From Melitaea cinxia (taxonomy: Eukaryota; Arthropoda; Insecta; Lepidoptera; Nymphalidae), in NCBI RefSeq assembly GCF_905220565.1, contig NC_059402.1, positions 11,037,501 to 11,101,500 on the forward strand: a stretch of DNA of 64,000 nt, in the 5' to 3' direction. The position numbers and the translations under genes were made by a program. Shown here piece after piece: positions 23,092-35,000 of this stretch. Under the pieces are notes generated by a model. That model was given only the letters and a program-made list of their open reading frames with translations, made no database searches and was not told where the DNA came from. Positions within the stretch are counted from its first letter, which is position 1; each line of letters begins with the position of its first letter.

Positions 23092-23690
23092 AAGATGGCC
23101 GCCGCTACAAAATGGCGGATAATTTATGTTTTATTAATCCCATCAATATGGGTATCAAATGAAAGGGCTCAACAAGCAGAATACAATATACTATAAAAAA
23201 TTGAAATCCAAGATGGCGGCCGCTACAAAATGGCGGATAACGTAGGTTTTATCAATCCCATCAATATGGGTATCAAATGGAAGGGCTCAACAAGCAGAAT
23301 ACAATATACTATAAAAAATTGAAATACAAGATGGCGGCCGCTACAAAATGGCGGATAACGTAGGTTTTATCGATCCCATCAATATGGGTATCAAATGAAA
23401 GTGCTCAACCAGTATAATCAATGTACTTTAAAAAATTAAAATCCAAGATGGCGGCCTCTACAAAATGGCGGATAACTTAGGTTTTATCAATCCCATCAAC
23501 ATGGGTATCAAATGAAAGGTCTCAACAAGTAGAATACAATTTACTATGCAAAATTGAAATCTAAGCTGGCCGCCGCTACCAAATGTCTGATAACAATTTT
23601 TTATCAATCCCACCAATATGGGTATCAAATAAAAGGGCTTGACAAGAAGAATACAGTGCACTATACAACCTCAATATTTAAGATGGGCCT
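23092..23690. repeat. Tandem array, five units of 117-118 bp plus a stub
   Basis: Units begin at 23092, 23210, 23328, 23445 and 23563, with a partial sixth at 23680. Each has AAGATGGCGGCCGCTACAAA, ATGGCGGATAA, ATCCCATCAATATGGGTATC and CAAATGAAAGGGCTCAAC. Units 2 and 3 are the most alike; unit 5 is the most diverged. Each unit has up to two ATGGCGG cores. No coding potential conserved across units. Confidence 0.95.
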
Positions 23691-23748
23691 TGCAATAATG
23701 AAGCACTAAATGAATTAAACAGAATGCGAAATAAAAACTAAAAACTAG

Positions 23749-24766
23749 AAAATAAAAATAGGTAAAAAAACTTTTTAAGTTAAACGGTTTTATGTTAAAC
23801 ATACATTGCAATGTTTAAGATAAATGTACTAAAAACCAAAAAATAATAAAATAGATACAGTCGTGGGAATTATAAACATATGCATAGACTAGACTAAAAT
23901 AAAACCGTGGGGCACGTCAATTGTCTACAAATTATCGACTTAATGTGCGATAGAAGAATCGTTTAATTCGTCGTTAAAATAGGCAGTTGGCCCGCAGACG
24001 GTGAGGAAATTACTTACTATTTTCTTGCTCATGGAAATTCCAATAGTTATACACTCCATGTAAATAAAAGAGATGTTTCAACTAGTTTATCGTTGGACAT
24101 TCACACTGCTGGCTGGCGAGGAATCGTTTCACTGCTCGTAGTTTGTCTTTAATCGACAAAACATATGATAAAAGTACTACTCGCTCACCACTATGAAACC
24201 CTAAAACTCGCTTATAATCGAGCTTGCTAGCTTGTTTCCACATTCTAGCCCTACTTATCACACGTCCATCGTTGTCGGTTGAACAACTGCCTAATTATAG
24301 TGTAACATTACAAAACAAACATTTTAATCAACGATTGTAGACAATTGACGTGCCGTCGTCGATTAAAGACAAACTACGAGCAGTGAAACGATTCCTCGCC
24401 AGCCAGCAGTGTGAATGTCCAACGATAAACTAGTTGAAACATCTCTTTTATTTACATGGAGTGTATAACTATTGGAATTTCCATGAGCAAGAAAATAGTA
24501 AGTAATTTCCTCACCGTCTGCGGGCCAACTGCCTATTTTAACGACGAATTAAACGATTCTTCTATCGCACATTAAGTCGATAATTTGTAGACAATTGACG
24601 TGCCCCACGGTTTTATTTTAGTCTAGTCTATGCATATGTTTATAATTCCCACGACTGTATCTATTTTATTATTTTTTGGTTTTTAGTACATTTATCTTAA
24701 ACATTGCAATGTATGTTTAACATAAAACCGTTTAACTTAAAAAGTTTTTTTACCTATTTTTATTTT
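23749..24766. repeat. Long near-perfect inverted repeat (408-bp arms, 201-bp spacer)
   Basis: Left arm 23749-24156 and right arm 24358-24766 are reverse complements, with at most a single-base length difference by eye. The spacer 24157-24357 is unique except for its last bases: GTAGACAATTGACGTGCC at about 24338 repeats the same string of the right arm at about 24588. Arms contain no start-to-stop frame of note. Possible natures: a fold-back transposable element, a hairpin-RNA locus, or an assembly artefact. Confidence 0.95.
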
Positions 24767-25065
24767 AAAATAATTTTAGTGCTAATGCATAATTTATTTC
24801 TAATATTTAATTATTATTTTTATTTATATTTGATTGATTGATTCAGCTCTGTCCACTGTTGGACCTCTTTCTCCATGTAGGTTATTTGTTTAAATTTAAG
24901 TAAATATTAATTCTAATAAAGGTCTATTAGTAATAATACTACCGAGCGATTTAAAAAGCACATGAAAAGCACAGTCATGTACTTAGATTGTACGCTGCTA
25001 ACGTTTTAATCGTTATCGTTATAAACATAAAATTCTATTGTAATGTTAATTTAAAATCATCTATA
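24767..25065. other. Spacer with a SINE A tail remnant
   Basis: 24840-24882 (minus) contains CTGTCCACTGTTGGACCTCT and TTTCTCCATGTAGG, the 3' tail of family A. Nothing else seen. Confidence 0.45.
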
Positions 25066-25357
25066 TCTATACAAATAAATAAAATTGGAGTGTCTGTTTG
25101 TAATATTAAAATAACTGCTTTTACTAATGTATACCAAAATACCCTTTTTTTACAATTTTCGTCTGTCCGTCTGTCTGTTTGTTCCGGCTAATCTCTGAAA
25201 CAGATAGGCCGTTTTTGGTGGCAATTTCACTGGCTGATAGCTGATGTAATAAGTAGTAACTTAGGCTACTTTTATTTTAGAAATTTAGTTATAAACTCTG
25301 CGAACTGAAAAATGTGTTTGTTAAATTCCACGCAGACGAAGTCGCGGGCATAGCTAG
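25066..25357 (+). mobile_element. Helitron-like element, family H1 (plus)
   Basis: Begins TCTATACAAATAAATAAAAT, ends GACGAAGTCGCGGGCATAG with CTAG then T, with the same inner blocks as 14428. Confidence 0.65.
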
Positions 25358-26128
25358 TTGCGTAGTAAAACTTTTAAAATACGTCTGTTTTCCAATCGTA
25401 TAAGAAACCATAAGTCTAGAAGAAACTAACGCAAATATTTTAATTAAGATTATAATTCATTAATTAATAAAAAAAACCTATAGCAGCGTGATCGCGGCCG
25501 TGCTGCTAACGCTGCAAACGTGACACGTCTTGTTGCACGCGAACTTGTTCCGTCCGGCGAAACATTTAACTTACTGCTAGCTTGTTTGTCATCACTCTCT
25601 TGGTTACAATTTTATCAATTTTTAAATATAATGCCTTTGGAATTGAAACAAAATTTTGAAGAACAGTAAGTAATATGAGGGTCAAAATCCGTTGAGACAT
25701 CAGAGACGTTATATATATACAATGTTATCTTTTAATTTGTAAAATATAATTATAAAATTTATGATTCCTGCAATTCAAAGTTTCGAAGTTCAATTATTAA
25801 ATGAAACTTAAAAGCTCACATGCAGTACATTTCACAGACTGTTTCAAAACGTATTTTTTTTAGATTCTTTACGGCTACACATGAAAACAATTTTAGAAAA
25901 AATTAAGTATTCGAAAATTTTGTGGTGTTAGTGAAAAATGAGAATAAGCGACTTTCAGACTAGACTAGACTGTTAGATGGTATTTGAAATATGAATAAAA
26001 ATGTATTTCAATTCATTTCAGTAACAAAGTAAATCAATTTATTTCCAAAAATACTGTAATGAAAACCTTAAAAAGTCTAACATACTGTTACGAAAAAATT
26101 AAGTCTTAAATGTCTTTTAGTATTATAC
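25358..26128. other. Intergenic, nothing recognised
   Basis: A short G+C-richer patch near 25480-25560 (GCAGCGTGATCGCGGCCGTG) has no continuing frame. Rest A+T-rich. Confidence 0.4.
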
Positions 26129-26434
26129 CTAATATATAAAATTCTCGTGTCGCGGTGTTTGCAGTTAAACTCCTCCGAAACGGCTTGACCGATTCTCATG
26201 AAATTTTGTGTGTATATTGGGTAGGTCTGAGAATCGAACAACATCTATTTTTCATCCCCCTAAATGTTAAGGGTAGTCCACCCCAATTTTTTTTTAATTT
26301 TTTGATATTTTTTTTTTATTTTTTTATGATACAATATTAAAATATACATACAACCCTAAATTTTCAACCCTCTACCACCAACCCCTATTTTTAATAGCGT
26401 TTAGCGGCAAGACAACGATTGCTGGGTCAGCTAG
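26129..26434 (+). mobile_element. Helitron-like element, family H2 (plus)
   Basis: Starts TAATATATAAAATTCTCGTG, contains CCGAAACGGCTTGACCGATT and AATAGCGTTTAGCGGCAAGA, and ends GCTGGGTCAG with CTAG then T. A minus copy is at 34512. Confidence 0.6.
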
Positions 26435-27796
26435 TATTATATATAGTTTTTTTATATTATATATAGTTAAAGTAACTGATAAAATAAGTAAATAAACTTT
26501 CCTACCTTTAGGAGGACTGCTGTGTGTAAAGATTCCGTTTTGCTTCTCCTTTCGCTGAGACAATTTTTTTTTCATATTTTCCATTACGTTTAAAGTAGAT
26601 ACGTTTAGTTTTTTTCACATGATTATATCTTAAACATAACCTATGTTTATGTTTCCTTAATTCAATTATTATCACATAAAGAAATAATACTTATCACAAT
26701 GATAATCGAGAGTTCGACAACAAATCATCAATAAAATATGAATACTTAAAAAATATCTAACAAAACCCGTGTGTACATTTATTACAGGTGTTACGACTTC
26801 ATAAGCAATGAAAAAATGCAAGAATTACAAATATGTTTTTTTTTTTATTAATATTATAAATGATAATAATTAATTATTACTTAAAATCCTTACAAAGTCC
26901 AATTTCAGTTAAGCAAAGTTTATTTCCAGTAGTGTAGGTAATGAAGAAAGGAAATAAAAACGCTACATCAATTACAATCCAAACCAATTTAAGCGGCAAT
27001 TAGATGTTAGCGTTAACATAGACATGGTCATTTAAAACTATGTAGGCAAACATAAATCGATTTTATAGCTGGTTGGCACGAACGATCGAAAATGTTCCTT
27101 ATCAAATATTTACCGGCCGTCCTTCTGACATCACTTACTGGGCCATCGAATGTTCTATGTCACAACGAAAATAAAATCGAAACAAAACCTACTTAATATG
27201 AATTTTTAAAATTTGCTTAGATAAAAGTTTGTCTAGCAAATTATTATATTGTTTAGTAAATTATACGTATATTGTTTTAATACACTGATATACTGGAATT
27301 ATACTACACTATAGTATACATATTAAAGTTTCTAATTATCTTGAAAAGAGTTAATTTTAACATTGTACCGTATGGAAGTAGCACTGTTATACTAAAGAAA
27401 ATGGTAGAGAAAATTTTATGCATATACATACACATAATTATAAACTCGACTACTTCTAGTCTACAATAGGTACATGCTTCCTAATAGGTTTACGCTCTTA
27501 AGAATTGAATTAATTTTACTGTGACTAAAATTATTTATTTCTACATTCTAAGAAATTACTAGTTTTACATAACATTATTTAGTTGAAGAGTGTAGTAATG
27601 AGTAATGGGGAAAGCCTGGAAGACATGGGACACATGAATAAACATCTAATTTTATTCTAAAATTTGTGCATTTTCTTTTTACAAAATGGTCATAATGTTT
27701 TTTATTATTTGTCTTTTACGGTTCAGGTTTTATAGAATTTAAATTAATTATTGAATTAACTATAATAAAATATCTCTTGTATGAATATATTGTATA
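26435..27796. other. Intergenic, nothing recognised
   Basis: Only short A+T-driven frames; the 26372-26584 minus frame lies partly on the Helitron-like element and is not called. Confidence 0.4.
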
Positions 27797-28117
27797 CTAG
27801 TTGTGCCCGTGACTTCGTCCGTGTGTAGTTTATAAAAAAGTTATTCTTCAGTTCCCAGAATTATAAAATAAATAATTTTCTAAGATAAAAGTAGCCCAAG
27901 TTACTCCTTATTGCATCAGCTATCTGGTAGTGAAAGTCTCGTTAAAATCGGTCCTGCCGTTTCAGAGATTAGCCGGAACAAACAAACAGACAAACAGACA
28001 AAAATTGTAAAAAATGTTGTTTGGTATATGTACCGTGTATACATCCATATGCATTTAATATAATAAAAAGCGATTATTTTAATATTACAAACAGACATTC
28101 CAATTTTATTTGTTTAG
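27797..28117 (-). mobile_element. Helitron-like element, family H1 (minus)
   Basis: On minus it begins TCTAAACAAATAAAATTGG and ends GACGAAGTCACGGGCACAA with CTAG. Shares GTTCCGGCTAATCTCTGAAA with the plus copies. Confidence 0.65.
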
Positions 28118-29285
28118 ATTTATTTTAAACTATTATTATTGGTCACGTAGAAATTATTTTCTTAGAAGTAAAACTACGATGGCAGCAAACGTAAGATACA
28201 TTAGAAATGCGTTTAGATTTAAGAGACTATTAAATAAAGTAAAAATGGAAAACTAAACAAAAAGTTACTTTTAGTACAAAATGGCATTAATAGTTTTCTT
28301 AGTAGTATTTTTCTAAATTGTTATCTTCAATTTAAAATCAAAAAATTACAAACGGAGACCATACATTTTTAATCAAACTTGGTCATAAAATTTTGACATG
28401 AAATTAAACAACAGGTTCATAGTATTACTCCCTGGCATAATATACAATAATCTTGGAAGAACTCCTTACTCACAGGTTTATGATTTATTTAATACGATTA
28501 GAAGTTAACCTCAAAACATTATGGAACTTATCGCCATGATTGTCCATGATACAGCAACATTACTCGCAAAAATAGGGCGATACGAATGCTGACGTTATTA
28601 ATGACTGTAGTATACTACTCTTTGATACTAATTGATATACCTAACTCGATTTACTGGGTGTAAACTATTGTTTGTCTGCACCATGGAAATAAGGGCTGTT
28701 ACATCAAACTGGATAATCATCACAAGGGGAATTAATTTTACTCGATTACTGACTGTCGCGTATTGGAAATGTTAAAATATGTGTCATGTATTCATACGAG
28801 TACAACTTTTATGTGTGTGCCACAGACATATAATGAACTCTTGATTTCTATAATATTTCTTAAATATTATATATAGATGTAATGTAATCAATTAAGCTGC
28901 TTTCAAATATAAATTGTAATTTTGAACTCAACATCTTGCACATATGTATGTATGAGTAGTATTAGTGTCTTATACGAAATATTTGCACAATTTCTGATTT
29001 CGGTGTTTCTGTTCGCTGTGACACAACGGTACTTTTATAACTATTTTTAAAAGAAAATTCTTTGTTCTTATAAATTATATATTTAAAAAAAGATCTGTAT
29101 CAGTTATATTATCGGTTAATTATTTAAAATACTTTCATCACTGTTTGACATGCTTATATTTTTATATTGATTTTTATTTTGATTACCATCTAAATTTTTA
29201 CTCTCAGCGACGACTTTAGCTGCAATTAAAAAAATAGTGTTAAATAATGCCGTAAAGCTTACAAAATGTATGGAGTAATAATAAA
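28118..29285. other. Intergenic, 3' flank of the 657-aa gene
   Basis: No gene seen. A TTTATT at about 29174 could be the poly(A) signal (AATAAA on minus) of the gene that ends at 29286, about 110 nt downstream of its stop. Confidence 0.35.
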
Positions 29286-31557
29286 TTAAAAAGAAAAGAA
29301 AATTTCACCTTTATTAAACTGCGTGTTAAGTATTCGATGATAGAGTTCGTTAAACTTTTTTTGGCGTTTCATATTAGATGGAGTTTTAACTACCAAGGTT
29401 GGTAGTAGAATAAAATGTTCTAGATTAGGTTCTTCAGCTTTATACCTTTTTCGGAATGAATTTTTTTTAACAACTAGGCGTGGATTCTTTTGACGAACTT
29501 GATTAGTAGTTGTGCTACTGGTACTAGTCAAATCTATGGCATTGTTTCTTCGAATTGCAGTAGAATCTTGTTTTGAATTTTTAGATTGTTTTGTGGGATT
29601 AGAAGAATGGTAACAACAAGTTGCTTCTCTGTTTGTTGTGGAATAACGTGTAGCTCGGCTAGGACCTGGTGAACAGTCTTCTTGTCTAAAATGTCGCTTT
29701 TGTCTGCGGGGACTGCATATTTTCGTATTTCGTCCTTCCCGTACGGAAGTTTGAGCAGATGAACGACCATTAATACTATCATTATCTTCGTTACAAGGCT
29801 TGTCTTTATGACTAGCTACTATTATATCTCCAGTTTTTCCAACTGGTCGACAGTTTTCATGACGATGGTTCAATTTCACAATACGGTAATGCCTTCTTTT
29901 TCTCCTTTCAACATGAGCAACTCGTTCTCTAAGCAGACTGTCAATTAAACGCTGCAGCTCAGATCTCGGTCCGTATCTTTCTGGATGAGCAATTCGACGT
30001 GCAAGTCTAGTGGTGGGCCAGTGTGTACGACAGACATCTTCCCATATTATGTCACTCAAAACGGCTTCACGAGAAGGAGTTAGCTTTATTCCATCATCAC
30101 GTGGGGCGAATTCACCTTGTGCTAAATAATGCACCGTATCCATAAGCCTATAATCCCTCACAGGATTTAGCTTATGCCTTATCTTGTGTACTCTATCAGC
30201 AGCTGACCTTGAACCATCGTCTCTTTTGCATGGAACTGATGCACATTGACGTCTACCTCTGGCAGTAATTCCATCATAGAGGGTAAAATCACGTCCATAT
30301 TGTTCTGAATTGTGTTCCTTTTGAATAGTTGTCGCTTTACTAGCCGATAAAGGTGCCGGCTGTTGAGGAAGTCGTTGAAATGCTGATGTGGCCGGTACTT
30401 GACTATATTCGACATAACTACATCCTGGTCGCCCCTGGTTTGACGTAGTTTTCATTATTTGATCCTTTGAATCTTCATCTGACGAAGATAATGGTATTTT
30501 GGGATTCATAGAACGAAATATCATTTGCTGTCTTAAAATTTTTCTCTCCAACTGTTCTATTCTTTGATTTAACTTTTTAATGTTCTCCGAAGAAGTAACT
30601 ATGTCTTGGGAAGAAGAATCAAAGACAAACGTACCAATATCAACTTTATTGGCTTTTCTGTGATTATTTTGATATGTTTTCGATATTTTGGGAAAAGTCA
30701 TAGTAAACTGTGGTTGAGTGTAAACATAACATTTTTTGGCAAACTTTTGCTTAGAATTGTTTTTGAAAACAGTAGGACAAAGAGATGAAGAATTAGTATT
30801 TATACATTTTGAAATTTCCGTCAAACTTTCTTCTTTTAATGTACTCGTTGAAGTCTTTTCACGTAAAATTTCGCTTTTGGTGAAGTTTCTCAGTAAGTAA
30901 TTAACGGATTCCAGCGAATTTAGTTCGTTAGAGTCATTATCGCTAAGGTCTAAAAAATATTTATTGAATTAAAAACAAATAAATAATTAATTCATTACCA
31001 TAGTTTAGGCACATGCCACAAAAATAACTACTTACGTGTTGTAAATGATGAGTGATCGCCTAAAGCTAGTCGCGAACCTGCTTTATTAGAATGCTGCAAT
31101 ATTTTTTTTCATGATAATTTTGTTAAAATTATAAAATTACTCTTAAAATAACAAAAAAAAAAATGCATATATAAATTTAATAGACTACGTAAATTAGGTA
31201 TTTGAATACTGTCTGAGTACCTTTTTTGAATGAAATCGATTTTTTTCAGCTAAAAATAAAGTTTTGATCGCTGGAGTTTTTGGTTTTATGGACACAAGTA
31301 TTTTTTGAGATGATTGTTTAGAAGAAGAACTTTTTCGAAATATCTCTACAAAATATGTAATATTTTATAATCTAAACTGAAAACATAAGAACATTTGGAT
31401 GTGATTACTAAAATTAATTCAAATAATTACCTAACAGTAATTTTTTAGGTGAACAATTTGAAGATTCAGCAATGGAATCATAATCCACTTGACGTATTAC
31501 TTTTTCTTCTTGGATGGATATTAACTTTTTGCTGGACGGAATATTTTTATTTTCCAT
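29286..31557 (-). CDS. Unrecognised 657-aa basic, disordered protein with a coiled coil
   Basis: Four exons splice in phase on minus: 31557-31431 (ATG start, MENKNIPSSKK), 31345-31221, 31093-31036 and 30949-29286 (stop). All donors are GTAATT, GTACTC or GTAAGT and acceptors end AG. The protein is rich in Ser, Lys and Arg. A short coiled coil (NIKKLNQRIEQLERK) lies near residue 226. It is followed by acidic SSSDEDS, then the most structured-looking block (about residues 328-460: YDGITARGRRQ, NPVRDYRLMDTVHYL, SREAVLSDIIWEDVCRTHW, HPERYGPRSELQRLIDSLL, and a basic VERRKRRHYR). The C-terminal third is low complexity. No catalytic motif or membrane segment. I do not recognise the family; centrosomal, chromatin or sperm roles are all possible. 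It shares a 524-bp divergent promoter with the next gene. Confidence 0.8.
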
Positions 31558-32081
31558 CACATTTTATTCTCTTTTTCTCGAGCATAGTTTATTTGTATTA
31601 ATAAACCAAAAAAGAAATAAACACTATAATTCCGATTCAATTTAAAAATTTTACATATCTCCTAGTTCTGTAACATGATAACTGACATAAAATATAAAAC
31701 ATTTAAAATGGCATAAATCATTCTACTTCTTTGGACGAAAATAAATGAAAGAAAAAAATTACTTCTTTATTAACTATTTTTATTTTCGAAAGAAAGAAGT
31801 AAAATGAAAAGGAAGAACAAATTAGAATTAAGTTAGAGTAAAAATTACTCGTGTTTGTAATATTATTAAATATATTTTTTACTTCTAAATGTAATGTAGG
31901 TACTATAAATTCTATTTCAAAATTAGAAGATGAGGAAAAACAAGAAATAATACTGTCAAAATTACAAGGCGTGACGTTTTCAACAATAATTATACATTTG
32001 TAAAAATTGAAATAGAATTTTTTATTGTTAAAAGAGTGGGCAAATCGTTTCGGGGAGCGAATGGATATTTGAGTTTTCCTG
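31558..32081. promoter_or_regulatory. Divergent (bidirectional) promoter region
   Basis: This 524-bp gap separates two ATGs on opposite strands (31557 minus, 32082 plus). Both 5' UTRs and the core promoters must fit here. It is A+T-rich with no clear TATA box at a fixed distance. An upstream ATG at about 32063 is followed at once by a stop in its own frame, which supports 32082 as the true start. Confidence 0.5.
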
Positions 32082-35000
32082 ATGTCGGAGCAAGAGACAA
32101 AGAGTGGCGGGAACGCCATTGAAGGTTCTGTAATGATGGTTGAAAAGACGCCTGGCGGTCGACTCAAGCAACCTTATCGATCCAAAGAGCTGCAAGATGA
32201 TATTAATCACCACCAAAAACGCAGAGCATCCATCGTTCCGTGTATATATATATATATTTTTTTACATATAACATATTATTGTTTTTTAATTTTTTATAAT
32301 TATATAAATATCTAACAAAATTTTAAAATCGCCGCAAAATTAAAAAAAGTCCAATGCTTATGAAATGTGTATGAATGTTAATCAAAAGAATTCCTTAAGG
32401 TTTATTTTATTAAATAGCCTCAAAATGACTGCTGTTCCCTTTCAATAATGAGTTTTAATTTATTATTTAATAAGGAAACGATACTCGTTTTAAGTGAAAC
32501 TATGACGCCTCCACAAGTGATCAGATACATTTCCGGTTATATTTCGTCTCACGTACTAATTTCGCACTTGTGAAAACAATGTTTTTATTTTGTTCATGGT
32601 AATCAATTTTTTAAAATACTACTTCACTCTACACTGAAAATAAATCCTTTTATTCGGAAAGTAATTAAGGTAAACCCAAGTCACCCAAATCCAGCATTGT
32701 TTTTACAAGACTATTGGTAATCTACTAAATTAAGTTTGTATATAGAGTTTTCTTTTGAACAGCTGTTGCGGAAGAGTTAAAATATTTTTCAGAAGATACA
32801 GCCCTTAATGAAAATGAGATCAAGAAGAAGAAGGAAAGCGAAGGAGGTTAATTAATCTATTTTTATCAATAGCATGAGAAAAGTATTATACGTTAAAAAA
32901 TCATCATCTATTTTATTTTAGGTCTATTTTGTGATAGTCAAAAGCAGAGTGTTACAAAAAAATTAACATCCAATATAGAGAGGCGGGACCACTCACCTGA
33001 AACTATCACATTACAAACTATGGAAGTAGATATTAAGGTAAACTAATAAAATTAATACGAAATAAATAGCTGTCACGCGATAAGTCCAATTTTTTCAATG
33101 ATAATTGAATGAAAGATACTACCACTGTATGTACTATAATGTACTGTACACATTTAGATAAACGTAGCCAAAACTTGCGTGATTCGTAAAACAATGGTAT
33201 TTTTAAATTGTTCATTGTACTAGTTAACTAAGTTTAGTTAATTATTAAATTAAAATTTTACTTAGTTTTAGTTAGTTTAATACATTTTAAATAAAACGTT
33301 TTTTTATTTATTTGTAGTTAAGTTTTAAACAATTCTATTATTGTTTTAGAAAGGGGCTAATATGCCTTTGTCCCAGCCCATACCCGACATACAGGCTAAG
33401 TCCGATCTTATTGCTGCTAACAAAGAAGCAGTAGGCAGGGCCGATGAAGACAGCATAACAGAAGAAGTTGAAGAAGTACGAACGCCTGAAGTTGCGAAAA
33501 AACATTCCGATTGGGTAAGGCTTTTATTTGATATGTAAAGCATCATCCATCCATCATGTCAAAAAGAGTGATGCGCGGCAGCCCATTTTATATTTTTACT
33601 CACCTTAATACTATATGGGAAAGACAAAATCTTCTTAATTGCTTTATCTTTATAATTATAAGATTTCTAATTTAATTACGGGTGACAACATTGCTCATAT
33701 TGTTTCTATTATTATTATTATAGTCCGATGACGAGGAAGCAGGCGGGCTGCCGCGCAGCGACTCTCGAGCTTCGCGTGTCTCTCGCATGGTGAGACAGTT
33801 CTTCTGTTGCGGAGTGTCCTACGAGGCCCCCTCCGAAGACAACGTTTCAACGCATCGCGCCTTCGGCATTTGAATATATTATATTTGTGCCCATTTATAA
33901 AGAGTTTCTAGTGTGTCTGTCTACATTTACGATTGTTAAACGATCCGACTAGTTCTACCATCCGCTTAGATTGGTCGTAGTTAAGAAATAAATGAGAACT
34001 TGTGAAATAGACATGAAACTATTGCTGAACCTGCTCTTTTTAACTAAATTTTATGGTATTAATTATAAAATGAACCGCCCAGCAAGATTAATCATCGCTT
34101 TGTGTTTTATGAAAGTTACGTGTTTAATATTATGTATATAAAATAAATAATAAAAGTACTCTTTTTGGTATGTAGGTCTATGGAATGGTCGTTGCAAAAT
34201 TTTTAATAATGACGGTATAAATGTACGTAACGTATTTGAGATATTTTTATTTATAAAACTGTTCTAATCTAAAGAAAGAACTAAAAATACTATTTTTTTA
34301 AGCGCATACAGCCAGCACGTCAACAGTTCTTTGTGCTTTGCTTACTCTTCTTGTAGATATAGAAATGCCTATTATTTCCTATGGTTATCATGATACGGCT
34401 ATTTTTTTAAAAAATAAAGAAATTGTAAATGTAAAACATAATTATTTATATGTTTAATAAATAAAAAACGATATTTAAAGTTATAAAATTGTACTAATCT
34501 AATTTTCCCTACTAACCCGGCGGACGTTGTTTTGCCGCTAAAAGCTATTAAAATTAGGGGTTGGTGGTAAGAAGTTGAAAATTTTAGGGTTATCTGAATT
34601 TTTATTGTCAAGTCATAGTAAAATAAAAATAATATTTGCCAAAGAATGAAAAAAATATATTACGCGGTGGACCACCCTTATAACATATTTAAAAAATAAT
34701 TTAAGACCGATTCTAAGACCTACCAAAATATCCCAAAAAATTTAATAAAGAAGCGGTCAAGCCATTTCAGTGGTGTTTGGCCCCTAGCACTGTGACACGA
34801 GAATTTTATGTATTAGAATGGTTAATTTAGATTCTTCAAATCCATACAAATAAATAAAATTGGAGTGTCTGTTGTAATATTAAAATAACCGCTTTTTACT
34901 AAATGCATAGTTATGGATGTATACACGGTACATATTCCAAAATAATTTTTTTTACAATTTTTGTCTGTCTGTCTGTCTATCTGTTTGTTCAGGGTGATGT

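Noticed and set aside
23092..23690. CRISPR-like array
   Set aside because: Units of 118 bp repeat over their full length without unique spacers, and the genome is eukaryotic.
23749..24766. Treating the long inverted repeat as a cruciform replication origin or viral terminus
   Set aside because: No origin motifs, no viral genes and no other supporting feature.
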